Assembly (NCBI GenBank): GCA_025506515.1
Contig: CM046443.1
Location: 44,347,761 to 44,411,760 of the forward strand
Length of the DNA: 64,000 nucleotides
Source of the DNA: Flaveria trinervia
Taxonomy: Eukaryota; Streptophyta; Magnoliopsida; Asterales; Asteraceae
Reading direction: 5' to 3'
Under the pieces are notes generated by a model, which did no database searches, was not told where the DNA came from, and saw only the letters and a list, made by a program, of their open reading frames with translations. Of the stretch, positions 11,628 to 23,569 are shown one piece after another. The position numbers and the translations under genes were made by a program. Position 1 is the first letter of the stretch; each line of letters begins with the position of its first letter.

Positions 11628-12054
11628 TACATTTGCTTGCATGCCTTTCTTTCTTTCGTTCATTCATTAATGCATGCATTCTTTCATTTCGTTCCTCTTT
11701 TCATCATTTTCCACTTTACGTTACATAATACTTTCATTTCATTCATTCACATTCAACGTAAAGCCGCGGGAGAATAATCATACATAATAATTAGGAACAT
11801 CAACATACACAGTCAATCATCATCATACCGGGCATCATACATACATAACATACATCATACATACCATCATGCATAAGCATCAATCACACATCATAACATG
11901 CCCATCATAACATCTATGACCTCAAAAGGTCAACTTACATAACCCTCGGGAACCTCCCAAGTCAAAGCCTAATTTTCCACTTTTTCCCCAAGGAGTCAGA
12001 AAACATTCTAAGTGTTCATCTGCATTTGCCTTTTTTTCATTCGCATTTGTTCTA

Positions 12055-12315
12055 GTTCATCCGTATTTGTTTTATTTCATCCGCATTGACTTTACTCATC
12101 TGCATTTGTTCATCCGCATTGACTTTACTCATCCGCATTTCCCTCAATGCTCATCCGCATTTCCTATACTTAGTCAATGTTCATCCACATTTCCCATACT
12201 TAGTCAATACTCATCCGCATTTCCATATAAGTCAATGCTCATCTGCATTTCCCATACTTAGTCAATGTTCATCCGCATTAACTTACTTAGTGAACAATGC
12301 TTATTCGCATTAACT
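12055..12315. repeat. Minisatellite of CATCCGCATT words
   Basis: About nine copies of (T)TCATCCGCATT(T/G), some joined by CCCATACTTAGTCAATG spacers. The core word ATCCGCATT is the same as that in the LTR of element B far to the right. Confidence 0.85.
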
Positions 12316-12745
12316 ATTCACCCGTATTTCTTTTGAACACTTGGGCAGATTTAAAAACTTAGACATCTGAGCCCTAAACATCAGATTTCAGTTTCCACGC
12401 ACCATCTATTATGTTCTAAGCTTAATCTTACCTTCTAAGCCTTAAAAAACATAACCATAACATCATCAAGCATGAACATAGCCCAACATCACATCATAAC
12501 AGCAACATACACATAGTAAATCATACGGGTATAAAACCTAGTTTTATAAAAACATACATTTATGCATTTCCAGCCTCAAAATCAGTTAAAAACCAGTAAA
12601 AGAGGGGTTCTAGAACTCACCTTCGCATCTCTTGAGTATGGCTTCTTCCAAACTCGTTTTCAATTTGAGTTCAACCACCTAGAAACCCACTAAAACATAC
12701 CCAAACATAAACAAACACACAAGCATAAACCCGAGGATATGACCA

Positions 12746-12899
12746 GTCAAGAACATCATAAACACGCGAATTCTTACCTTGAATTCGCACTTTTCCCTCT
12801 TGTTCTTCAAAGACCCGAATGCTTCTACTCTCTTCGCTTTCTCTCGCTAAAATCCGGATGATCTTAGCAGTCAAGAACATCATAAACACGCGAATTCTT
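12746..12899. repeat. Direct repeat at the broken end of element A
   Basis: The 30-bp word beginning AGTCAAGAACATCATAAACA and ending CGCGAATTCTT occurs at 12747-12777 and again at 12869-12899, about 120 bp apart. It marks the junction between the LTR-like block and the truncated third ORF of A. Confidence 0.85.
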
Positions 12900-13055
12900 C
12901 AATCTTGCATCTATCAAAGGTCTGGCACACATTGCATAGACATATTTTGATCTTAGTAGAAATCGAATAATCTCTTCATAACCAGTAGCTTCTTTGTTTT
13001 CCTCATCTAAGAATGCAGCAACATTATGTTTAGGCTCAAACTTCAAAGCTGCCAT
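12869..13055 (-). pseudogene. Element A third ORF, N-terminal fragment
   Basis: Opens MAALKFEPKHNVAAFLDEEN and continues YEEIIRFLLRSKYVYAMCA, aligning by eye with the starts of the third ORFs at 40296 (+) and 50143 (-). After about 52 codons the frame enters a repeated 30-bp word (see 12746-12899), so the gene is truncated; the family length is about 1,150 codons. The ATG is immediately preceded on the minus strand by a pyrimidine-rich TTTTTCTCTATATTTTTGTAG, an excellent splice acceptor. Function unknown; no transmembrane segment. Confidence 0.75.
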
Positions 13056-13730
13056 CTACAAAAATATAGAGAAAAAGAATATTAAAACATTAAAACTTAC
13101 TTATGAATTTGCATTTTGTAATATTGAATTTAATTTTGACTTTTGATTTTGACTTTTTACTTATGAATTTAATTTGTGAACTCTTAAATTTTATTCAATT
13201 TTATCTATCATTTTTATCAATCAATTATTTGAATTCTGATTCATCTACTTTTTATTTAAAAATATATATTTTTATTTATTTTTCAAAAATTTAATTTGAC
13301 TGTTCATCTTCTTCTTCTTCCTTCGAAGAACTCGACTATTCCAACTATCATCAACATCATTCATGATTTTAGTTGAAGAACAATATATCAAATTGCTTGA
13401 AATTTGATACATATCAATAATCCATAATCATTTTAGACATCATTAAGATTTCATTAGTTAAACTTTGAATGTTCAATCGTATAGTGTTCGAACGCCCAAA
13501 TAGCTGTCAAACGACTATCTCGACATGTTTTAACCAAAATCAACTGATTTGAATCACAAACTTATGTTTATAAACTCAAATAATATCTAACAATCAACAC
13601 AGATTTTCTTCAAACAATAAAAATCAGAGAGTTCGATGAGGACCAGAGTCGATAGTTTAGAGAGTTGTGTTTGGTGAATTTTGAGAGTGAATAAGAAACA
13701 AGTGCAAGTGTTCAATATATATTAAGTGAA
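13056..13730 (-). promoter_or_regulatory. Putative internal promoter and 5' UTR of element A third ORF
   Basis: Reading the minus strand after the word array: a TATA-like AATATATATT at 13714-13723, then a C/A-rich candidate start region (ACTCTCAAAATTCACC, about 13670-13690), then about 600 bp that would be 5' UTR/intron, ending in a splice acceptor that touches the ATG at 13055. Promoter function is inferred, not shown. Confidence 0.5.
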
Positions 13731-14275
13731 ATTTTAGACGCATGAGCACTATTTTTGTGTATGAAACCCTAAAATTCACAAAATAATGAGACGTATGAGC
13801 ACTGTTTGGCTGTATTGACTCAGACGCATGAGAACTGTTCAGCCGCATGAGCACTGTACAGATGCATAAGCACTGTTTAGGCGCTTTTGCACTATTTAGC
13901 CGAATGAAGTTCCTGAAACGACTAACACTTGTAACTCTTGAAACATTTCAACACTGTGTAGATGCATGAGACACTCAAAACGTCTAACACTTTGTTAAAA
14001 ACAGACTCATTATCACTGTTTAGGCGTATGGGATTGTGAAACACCCAAACACTTGGTTAAACTCATAGACTTATTGCAACTGTTTAGACGCATGGGAATA
14101 TGAAAAACGCCCAAACACTTGTATAATTTCTTGAAAGTCCACCATGCTCCCATTTAGACGTATGAACACTATTTAGGCGCATGAGTTGACTTTGAGTTGA
14201 CTTTCATGAGTCTTACACTTATGTTTTCCAAAATTCTTCACTTGCACACTGTTTAAACATATTAGCACTATTTCA
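13730..14275. repeat. Element A internal array of GCATGAGCACTGTTTAGGCG words
   Basis: About 15 degenerate copies of GACGCATGAGCACTGTTTAGGCGC. Related CTGTTTAGGCGCATT words occur in the 5' leader of the same element (22800-23140), in the opposite orientation. It lies between RNase H and the third ORF. Confidence 0.85.
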
Positions 14276-14637
14276 TACTAATATTTAAACATTTTAAGCA
14301 TATTTTTTAATTTCCTAAAATTTACATTTTAGTCCCTCAAATTTGATTTTTTTACATTTTGCACACTCAAATTTGATTTTTAACATTTTTAATTCTTCAC
14401 TTGTTGATTAAATTTTGTTTAAAATTTATCTTTCCCTTAATTTTAATCTCAAAACATAATCAAATATCTATTTTTCAACTTTTGCAAGAAACATTTCCAC
14501 TTGCAAATTTATATAGGTTCATATCATCATTTTCAAAAGTTACATTATCAAACTCACATACACTTTGAACATATAGCATCATCCTTTCAATTCAACATTT
14601 TATTTTGATTTTCTGAGAAAAAACTCTTCCATTTATT

Positions 14638-14650
14638 ACTCCCCCTAAAC
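14638..14650 (-). promoter_or_regulatory. Internal polypurine tract of element A
   Basis: Minus strand GTTTAGGGGGAGT, the PPT pattern of copia elements, but placed between RNase H and the third ORF and not next to an LTR. Element B has the equivalent at 38501-38514. The flanking stretch 14651-15769 is non-coding with a (CA)n tract at 15680-15700. Confidence 0.7.
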
Positions 14651-15769
14651 TTTTAAGTTTGAACAACTTATAAGGTTCCTAAGGTAACATAATAAGATCA
14701 CACATCTCATTGTTATATTGCCTTCACACACATAAAACATGCATAAAATCAAAATGAAATCAGAATTAAAATCTAGTATAAACAAAAAAATTTCATGTCT
14801 GCAGTGAGATCATATCAATGAAGATCAGCATATTAAAATAAAAAAAATATGAATAGTCATAGACAATGAATAAATCCTGATCATGTGTGTTTCAGGTCAG
14901 TGATATCACAGCAAAGGAGACACAAGATCTAAGGACAGAAAATGAGTGTTTTTGACAAACTATCAGCTCACTTATTTTTCAATTCTTGGATTGATAAGGG
15001 TATATTTTTAGATATGACATGATGTAGATCATACAGAGACTTAGAGAGCTCAACTATCATCAAGACATGCAAGAAAGAACACATACTCAACTTTTTACCT
15101 GAAGCATATGTATAACCAGAGCTCATGTTACTTAAATGAATAGAGAATGATCATGGATAACTATTTGATCAGCTCTATCTATCCATTTGAATAGATTGTG
15201 CACATTGGCATCTTTTGCATCAAAGAGAAAATCCAGGTCTGTAATGACTTACAACAAAGGATATCTTAGCACTTCAGGTCTATGATGACTAATAACAAAG
15301 AAGTGATATGATGCTTGTAATAGATCTCATGATTAATCAGATCATCATCTGGTGTGAGTGGTGTAACTTAACAAGCAATCAATCTGATAAGCCAAAACAT
15401 ATCAACAGTACTCAGATGAATACACACAAATATAAAGATTTAGTGTAATCACAAGAATTTACCTTTTAAGTATAGTAGCATGATATTGTCTACACATCAT
15501 ATCTGATCATGTCAGACTTTATTAATGAGTGAAATATACAACTGATCTCACTAATATACTATCATTTCTCACATATTGCATAAACATATTCTTGTCTAAA
15601 AATAAACTGACACTTAGAAAAAGACTCTATTTTTGGAGTTTTGATTTTATACTTTTGTATTTGGTTTTTTTAAAAACAAACACACACACACACACACAAA
15701 ATACAAATAGGCACTTAACATTGAGAGGATCACTTATGATAGTCTTTTGATTTAGGGAGTTCACATGTG

Positions 15770-17812
15770 ATTAATAAGACCAATTGACTCCACTAAATAC
15801 TCAAACCAACCTGGTAGGAAGGCTTTAGTAAATAGATCCGCCAACTGTTTTTCGGTTGCAATTTGAATCAATATGATTAACCCTTTTTCAGAGTTATCTC
15901 TGAGAAAATGATATCGAATTTCATATGTTTTGTTTTTGAATGTTGAACAGGATTAGTTGTAATGAACATAGCTGCAGTGTTATCAATGTAAATAGGTGTT
16001 TTAAGAAAATTGAACCCATAATCCAGTAGTTGATTTTGCAACCAGAGGATTTGGGAACATCCTACTGAAGCAACAATGTACTCAGCTTCTGCAGTTGAAA
16101 CAGAGACATTTGTTTGTTTCTTACATTGCCACGAGACTAATCGGGGACCAAGAAATTGACAACCACCCGAAGTAGATTTTCTATCTTGACAACATCCACC
16201 ATAATCACTATCTATATATCCATGTAGTTCAAAGTTACCCTCATAAGGATACCAAAGCCCTAAAGCTGGTTTATCTTTGAGATACCTGAATATCCTTTTG
16301 ATAGCAATTAAGTGAGATTCTTTCGAGTCTGATTGATACCTGGCACAAACACAAACAACATACATAATGCCTGGTCTAGATGCAGTAAGATACATCAAAG
16401 AACCAATCATTGATCTGTATAGCATTTGATCAATGGATTTTCCTTTTGGATCAAGTTCAATCTTGGTGTTAACATCTGCTGGAGTTCGTATGGACTGATA
16501 GTCTTGCAACTTAAATTTCTTCAAAAGGTTGTCAACAAACTTCTCTTGATTGATAAAAATTCCATCGTCAGTTTGCTTCACTTGAAGTAAGAAAAAATTA
16601 ATATCTCCCATAGAACTCATTTGGAACCGAGATTTCATGATTTCTTCAAATTCATTGCACAATTTTGGACTTGTAGAACCAAATATGATATCATCAACAT
16701 ACACTTGTACACATAAGAGATCATCATTATCCTTCTTTATGAATAAAGTTGGATCAATTTTCCATCTTGTGTATCCATGTTGGATTAAGTGTTGTGATAA
16801 TGTCTCATACCAAATTCTAGGGGCTTGATGAAGTCCATATAAAGCTTTACTCAGCTTATATACTCGATATGAAAATTCTACATCCTCAAAGCCCGGAGGT
16901 TGCTTCACAAACACATCGTTAGTGATAGGACCATATAAAAAGGCACCCTTTACATCCATTTGATACACCTTAAATTTCATGAATGAAGCATAGGCTAGGA
17001 AAACTCGAATAGATTCAAGTCTTGCAACTGGTGCAAACACCTCATCATATTCTCTCCCTTTTCTGTGTGTATCCTTGTGAAACAAGTCTCGCTTTGTTCC
17101 TTATTACTACACCAAAATCATCAGTCTTATTTCTAAACAACCATTCGTGCCTATAGCATGTTCTCCTTCAGGTAAATCCACTAAATTCCACACTTCTTGT
17201 TTGCGAAATTGAAGTAATTCTTCTTGCATGGCTTCTATCCAACCATTGTCCTTTAATGCTTTGGTAACATTTAGGAAAAATTTGAGAAAGAAAACAAGAG
17301 TATAAGCACAAGTTTGCTTGTTCTGATTTACTCTTGTTGTTCTCTCATTCAGTGGACCAATAATCTAAGAATTGGACGATTCTTGTGAATACGAGATGTT
17401 GGAATCTCATCACATAGAACATTAACATCCAAAATTGTTTGGTTTAAGTTGGAGATCTGATGTAACAAATTAGAAGAATGTGGATTGAAGTTTGGAACTT
17501 GAGTCGGTGAGTTAATAAAGTAATCAAAGTTACCGGTATCAACTGCATCACCAGAGATGGATGATGTTCCAGACTCAGGTTGCACAAACTCATTACCATC
17601 ATTAGGAATTGGTTGTGATTCTTCCTGATCAAATGAGACTGAATGATCTGAAGCTGTATTATCATGGTTATTGCCATTGAATCAAATTGTTGAGTCCTTA
17701 ACAAATGATAAAAATGTGTAGTCTGAGCTAGAATCATCTGGGTCGTCAGAATCTGAATCCTCACTGAAAGATCCAAGATCTCCTCTAGATTTCTTCTGGC
17801 CTGTAGAATCAA
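15770..17812 (-). pseudogene. Element A RT-RNase H (copia pol C-terminal half)
   Basis: Reverse transcriptase of Ty1/copia type: FAPVARLESIRVFLAYAS, QMDVKGAFLYG, ALYGLHQAPRIWYETLS and the catalytic YVDD at 16690-16701. RNase H follows with acidic residues in YIDSDYGG, STAEAEY and IDNTAA. The main open stretch is 15877-17085 (402 codons). A frameshift after KTKHMKFD moves the last part (DLFTKAF, to about 15770) into another frame. Upstream, 17349-17812 holds the integrase-RT linker with the TSRIHKNRP motif in shifted frames. An old, inactive copy. Confidence 0.9.
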
Positions 17813-19190
17813 GACAATTTGATTGGATAAACAAGTTAGATTGAAGAGAGTTTGATAATGAATCTAAATCAAATAGCCATGCAGGACCATTTGAAACTGA
17901 TGGAAAAGAATTTTCTAGAAATTTAACGTTGAATGTTTCAAGAATCATATTCGTCCTAGAGTTGTACACTAGATAGGCTTTTGAAACAGATGAGTATCCA
18001 ACAAAAAATCCATTATCAGATTTTGCTTCAAATTTTCCTAAATGATCATTTGAATTAAGAATCATAACAGGACAACCAAATGATTTTAGAAAGTTTATGT
18101 TCGGTTTTCTTCCAAACATTAACTCATAAAGAGTTTTCATTTTATCTTTCACAATTAAGATTATATTCTGAATAAAACATGCAGTTGATATAGCTTCATC
18201 CCAGAAAGTGATAGGAATTTTTGCATAAGCTAACATAGAACGAGCAGCTTCAATCAATGTTCTATTCTTCCTTTCAGCAACTCCATTTTGTTGAGGAGTT
18301 CTGGGAGCACTAAACTGATGAGCTATCCCTTTCTGAGCACAAAACATTTCAATGTTAGCATTTTTGAATTCCGTTTCATTATTACTTCTTATTATTTTGA
18401 CTTTATTTTCTAATTGATTTTCAAATTTAATGATAAATTCTTTAAGTAAATCAGTTGTTTCAGATTTAGCATACAAAAAGAAAACCCATGAAAATCTTGT
18501 ATAGTCATCAATGATAACTAAACAATATGATTTTCGTCCAATACTCTTGACAATTGTTGGTCCAAAAAGGTCCATATGTAACATTTGAAGAGGTTTGGAA
18601 GTTGAGTTTATGAGCTTGGTCTTATAAGATGCTCTATGTTGCTTTCCCTTCAAACATGTTGAGCAGTGATCAGTCATTGCAAACTTCTTAGATGGAAGTC
18701 CAATGACATGATTTCCTTATACAAGCTTGTTCATATTCTTAAAATTTGAATGTCCGACACGTCTATGCCAAAGCTGGCTTTCATCATTTGATGCTTTAGC
18801 AAATAGGCATGTTGTTTCGGTTGAAGGATCAACTTGAGACATATCCAGCTTGTATACATCTCTATCCCTTTCAGCTGTAACCATTACCTGGTCTTTGCTT
18901 ATCTGAAAACCTGGCTTCAAAACATAACAGAATGAATCATTAAATAGAACAGAGTATGATTTATCACATATTTGGGATACACTTAAAAGACTAAAGTTCA
19001 TCTGTGAACAAAAATTGACTTTGTCAAAGCTTATTATCCCATTTGATAATGTTCCTTCTCCTGTTATTTTTCCACCTGCATCACCACCAAAGGTGATGTG
19101 TGTTCCATCCTTTAACTTAAAATCTTGTAACAAGGCAGGATTGCCTGTCATATGCCGGCTACACCCACTATCCACATACCATGTTTAAGA
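17682..19190 (-). pseudogene. Element A protease and integrase
   Basis: Protease active site WYVDSGCSRHMTG at about 19150-19185, then GAG-pre-integrase (LWHRRVGH, CSTCLKGKQH) and integrase core. A single TAA at 18714-18716 separates the two open stretches 18717-19175 and 17682-18677. Integrase keeps HMDLFGP and GVAERKNRTLIE, but the second catalytic aspartate reads IRSNNETEF, so Asp is replaced by Asn. Another TAA lies just upstream of the protease motif. The C-terminal GYSSVSKAYLVYN and GPAWLFDLD segments are typical copia linker. Confidence 0.9.
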
Positions 19191-19433
19191 GGTCTTCTTG
19201 GGCGTACCTGCACAACAAGAAAATTAAGTTGAGATATCCACCCAAGTCGAGATGGTCTTGGGTTTTCTATATTTATCTACAATGGTAAATTGTTTGTAAT
19301 AAAGATTATTCAAATCAGGTTTACTCTTGATGAATTTACCAATCTTGTTTTGAAAATTGTTTGAGTTATTTTTGAAAACATTCATACCATTTGATTGATC
19401 AATTTTTGACTCGTATTGACGACTAACTTTTTA

Positions 19434-20792
19434 TTAGTCATTCTTACTAGTCATTCTTACAAATCTTGGTATGAATTGTTCTTGCACATTTTGTTTAGAT
19501 CTCACATAATTGTTCTTTTGAAAAGATCTCAAACCTAAAGAAGGTTGATTAGTTAATTTTTGAAATCCATTAGTTTGATTTCTCATATATTGAGGATTAA
19601 CATAACCTTTGCTCATGTTTGAATTTGCAAATCCTCTAGTATGTGATCTCTTTCCAAAATAACAATTTGCAGTATTATGAGTCTTCTCATCACAATAAGT
19701 ATAGTATTTGTTAAAATAACAATCTGCTATGGAATGATTTCTCATGTCACATATGTGACAATACTTGTTAAAATAGCACTTAGCAGTATTATGATTTTTC
19801 ATATCACATATTTCATAGTACTTTTGTGGAGTCATAAACAACTGTTTGTTAACTTTTGACATTGACACTATATTTGATTCATTTTTATATTTTGGTGTCA
19901 AATAGTTAAACTGTTGTTTTTCATTTTTCATATTTTGATTTTGTGCCAAGTTATTTTGCATCTGTTTAACATGAACTTCCTTCTTGAATTCATTAGGAAC
20001 AAATCTTTTTGCTAAAGTGGAAGTCTTAGAATCTGAACTTGATTTTAGATCAAAGTGAGATTTGTTCATAGTTTTCACCTTTTTGGTTTGAAGAGAATTC
20101 ATATTAACAAACCGGCTGACACAAATTTTATTGGTTTAAGTCTTGTTGCCTGATTTGTTGCTTTGATCAACTTTTCTGAACTTTTGTTTTGTTCAGATTT
20201 TGTTTTTGATGATTTCTTTCTTCTTCTTTGATTCTTTGACTTAGAAGAACTTGGTTTATTTCCAGATTGAACATCATCAGAAGAAGATTCCTTTTCAGAT
20301 CGAACTTGTTTTAGATTAATAGTGTTTGAATCTTCTGATGTTCCTACCTGTTGTTTATCTTTATCTTTGCGTTGAACTTTCACTTTTTCTAATACAGATG
20401 AATTTGATCAGAAGTGTTTTGTTTTTTTTGTTTTGGTTCATAAGATTTTATCTTGATTGGATGACCATTTTTAATCTTTCTTGGTCATTTTCAACAAAAA
20501 CTTTTACATTTTCTTTTTCTTCTTCTGAATTCTTGTTTTTGACGTGAAAATCTTTAAGTTTAGCTTTATTCTCAGGAGAATGGTCATGTGTATTAAAGTT
20601 CTCTGGTAAAGAGTTTGTAATAGATTCAGGCATAGGTTCATGAGTGAAACCTAACCCTGCTATCTGTTTATCTTTTCTCTCATTTACCAGTTTTTCTATA
20701 ATCATTTTTGAACTTTTTACTTTAGCAAGATCCATTTGAGTAGTAGTATGTGCTATCTTCTCCTGTTCAAGATTTTTGGTCATCTCTTCCAA
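19434..20792 (-). pseudogene. Element A gag-pol linker with three tandem CCHC knuckles
   Basis: Frames 20448-20792 (charged, coiled-coil-like), 20099-20383 (Ser/Lys-rich) and 19434-20102. The last carries three 19-residue repeats at about 19649-19820, each ending in H-x4-C-[FY]-F. The middle one, CHICDMRNHSIADC, is a perfect C-x2-C-x4-H-x4-C. The first and third have lost the first Cys (Tyr). This region separates the classical gag knuckle from protease. The short gap 19191-19433 has no open frame of note. Confidence 0.75.
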
Positions 20793-22704
20793 TTGTTTAG
20801 AGACAATTTCTAATTCTTTTAGTGTTTTCTTTCATGAAGTTTGAAGAGAAATAATCTTTTAATCTGCCGTTTTATGATCAAATTTTAGTTTGTTATGCAT
20901 TGACTCTTCTTGTTTTAATTTCTCACATATTTTATATGAGTAGTTTCTATAGTATTCAACATGTTCATAGCATGATTTTGTGTAAAGTTTTTCTCTCTAT
21001 TCAGATAGGATTTCAAGGAATTTTGGAGATAAGGTTTTAGATTTTGAAGATGCAGTGTCAACCTTAGGTTGATCAGACTATGCGATTAGAGCTACTTCAT
21101 CTGTATCCTCCTTAGGATCAGATTTGTCACTCCAATCATAGTCATCTTCTTCATTCTCACCTTCCACCTTTGGATCATAATTTTCTGACCAATCTTCTCC
21201 CTGGATTTCTACAACAAGAGATAAACTTGATGTTAAATCATTAGTAAACTGTTTAGCATATGCACTCCAATCATAACCATCTTTAATGCTGACTACTAAA
21301 GCTTTCTTGGTTTCATCAGATGTTTTGTTTCATCTTTAAGCTCAGGCATAGGAAGACTTTGATAAGGTTTTGAAAAGTCTTCTGAGCTGGTTGAAACCTT
21401 TGATTGCTAGAACTTGATTGAGCATTTCCTCCATTATTCCTTGGAGCTTTGCATTCTCTGGAGAAATATCCATAACTGTTACAGTTAAACACCTTGATTT
21501 TGACTTATCAAATCCAACAGTCTTGTTAGCACTTGGCTTGTTTTTTCTGTTGACATATGAGTGTTTTTGTGTCGTGTAAGCAATCATCACCATCTGCCAG
21601 TTTAAGTCCATATCTTCAACATCTTCAGGATCCATTTCAAACAAATCCTGCAAAACAAGGTCTAATTGAGTTAAATGGCTACCTTGATATGCTTGAAAAC
21701 TAGCCATAAATGCAGTGAATGTAGTTTTAGACTCTTCATCCTCTAATCGGATGTTTATCACATCTTTAACTTTGCTAGATTTAGCAGAGTTAGATGAAGA
21801 AGTCTCTGTTTGAACATTAGATGTTTGAGACTGAGATTTAGGAGGAGTTTGAGAATGAGACTATGTTGTATAAGCAGGAGCACTAGTAAATGATGAATCA
21901 GTGAAAAATCCTGCTCCAACAAATAAATCTCCCTCTTCTTCTAAAATTTTCTCACTTTTTGCCATGAATGCATTTTCAATAGTGTTTGCAGGAGAAGCAA
22001 GAAACTGATACTAAGACATTGATGCTGCTCTATCATTATTCCTTGAGCTTTCATCAATCTCTACTGACTCTATCTTGGCAATGAGTAGATCTAGATCCAT
22101 AGGGAACTTCACAGTATGCTTTAGTAAGGTTACTGTTTGTTTCCATGATGAGAGTAACACATTGAGTAGTCTAAGATTTAGATCTTCAAGATCAAGCTTA
22201 ATACCAGCTATTGACATTAGTTGTAAGTTGAACAAATATATTCATAATCTGATTTATGGTTTCTCCAGACAAATGTTGAAACAATTCTAATTGCCTTTTC
22301 AACTTTTGTTTCTTGAGATATTAAATCTCCTTGCCTCCTTTACAAATGGTCTTTAAGGTTTTATACATTGTGTATCCAGTTTGATATCCATCAAGCCTTG
22401 CAAGAACTTCCAAAGGTAGTCCTTTACACATCAAGGAATATGCTTTGATATCATTCTTTACTCTTCTCAAACCATCTCCTTGAAGACCATCTTCATGATA
22501 AGGTTCTTGAGAATCTTTAGTATAAACAAACCCTCTGTCAGGCCCATCAGTGATTATAGGAATGTATGGTCCTTTATCTATAGATTTCCAAAGATCAGTG
22601 TCAATGGAATTTAAATGATGTTTTAACCTAAGTGACCAATTTTTGAAATCAGCTCTATTTTTAAGTTTTGGAACTCTATTTTTAGAATCTTCTGATTTCA
22701 CCAT
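20793..22704 (-). pseudogene. Element A gag
   Basis: Start MVKSEDSKNRVPKL at 22704; DFKNWSLRLKHHLNSID then KAYSLMCKGLPLEVLARLD match the copia gag (UBN2/DUF4219-type) pattern. Frames 22321-22704, 22011-22235 and 21342-21761 are pieces of one protein broken by stops and shifts. The canonical zinc knuckle is present at about 21445-21510 but lies one base out of the surrounding frame, so the CCHC motif would not be read. 20793-21341 is acidic, decayed gag/linker. Confidence 0.8.
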
Positions 22705-22799
22705 TCTTATATTTTTGTTGTTTTTCTTAGATTTTGAATTAAGAAAAGAAATGAAAAAGTTTTTGAAAAATTTTCTTAAAAAAAATTCAAAGTATCAAG

Positions 22800-23140
22800 G
22801 GTGATACGCCTGAACAATAATCAAACACCCAAACAGTTAGTGCACCTAGGTTGATTGACGTCTAAGGGGGACTGCTTTAGAAAATTTTTCCAAAAAGCCT
22901 AAGTTGATGCATCTGAACAGTAGTAAACGCTTGAACAGTTGTAATGCGCCTACACAGTTGTAATGCGCCTACACAGTTGTAATGCGCCTTAACAGTTGTC
23001 AAACATCTAAACAGTTCTAATACGCCTCAACAGAGATGATACTTCTGGACTTATACTCTTCAATAGTAGTCAGACGTCTGAACTGAAAACGTCCAAACAG
23101 TGTTAATGCGACTAGACAGTAGTCAAACGCCTAACACTTA
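22800..23140. repeat. Element A leader array of word repeats
   Basis: Degenerate copies of AATGCGCCTACACAGTTGT and GCCTAAACAGT between the 5' LTR and gag. On the minus strand this reads CTGTTTAGGCGCATTA, the word of the internal array at 13730-14275 in reverse. The adjoining 23141-23555 is untranslated leader without genes. Confidence 0.8.
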
Positions 23141-23555
23141 GACAATTTTTTAGCAAACTTCAACCCTAACGCGCCACATTCATCATGTTCAAATGAATGT
23201 AACTAACTCAAATCTTCTGAAATTCTTCAAAAGTTGATGAATTGGATTGAAACTCTCCAATTAGACATGTTTTATACCGATAATCATTCTTCTAACATCA
23301 ATTTATTTCAATATTAACAACAAATCAATCAATTTTGTGATTTTCAGTTCGAAAAATAGTGAGCTTTTCGAACACAAATTCAACAAATTATCTCGAATTT
23401 GATGAATTTAACTGCTAATTATGGCTTAAAACATGTTTCTGATGATGAAACACATTGAAATCCACAAAATTTTGATTGAATTGTCTATCAATCACAGATT
23501 CAGTGAATTTTTGAGTTTGACAGTTCGACAGAACTCAAAAATCACTCAATCAACA

Positions 23556-23567
23556 GCTCTGATACCA
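23556..23567 (-). other. Primer-binding site of element A
   Basis: Minus strand TGGTATCAGAGC, complementary to initiator tRNA-Met 3' end as in most plant copia elements; two bases from the LTR. Confidence 0.85.
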
Positions 23568-23569
23568 TT

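Larger units (their letters stand above)
10878..12868. repeat. LTR-like block of an unclassified (perhaps gypsy) element
   Basis: Starts TGTAAGGCCCCGTTCCCGGG, similar to the TGT-A-GCCCCG ends of some plant gypsy LTRs. It contains the typical 'GTCAGCGTTACTGAGTGAGTT' type sequence at 11160-11180, a 104-bp tandem duplication and a 'CATCCGCATT' minisatellite. No coding domains. The right boundary is unclear; it abuts the truncated third ORF of element A near 12869-12899. Confidence 0.35.

Noticed and set aside
10878..12868. Confident assignment as a solo gypsy LTR
   Set aside because: No second LTR, PBS, PPT or TSD could be identified, so only an LTR-like label is given.
22800..23140. Possible satellite DNA
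   Set aside because: Only about ten degenerate words, placed between PBS and gag of element A; better read as part of the retrotransposon leader.
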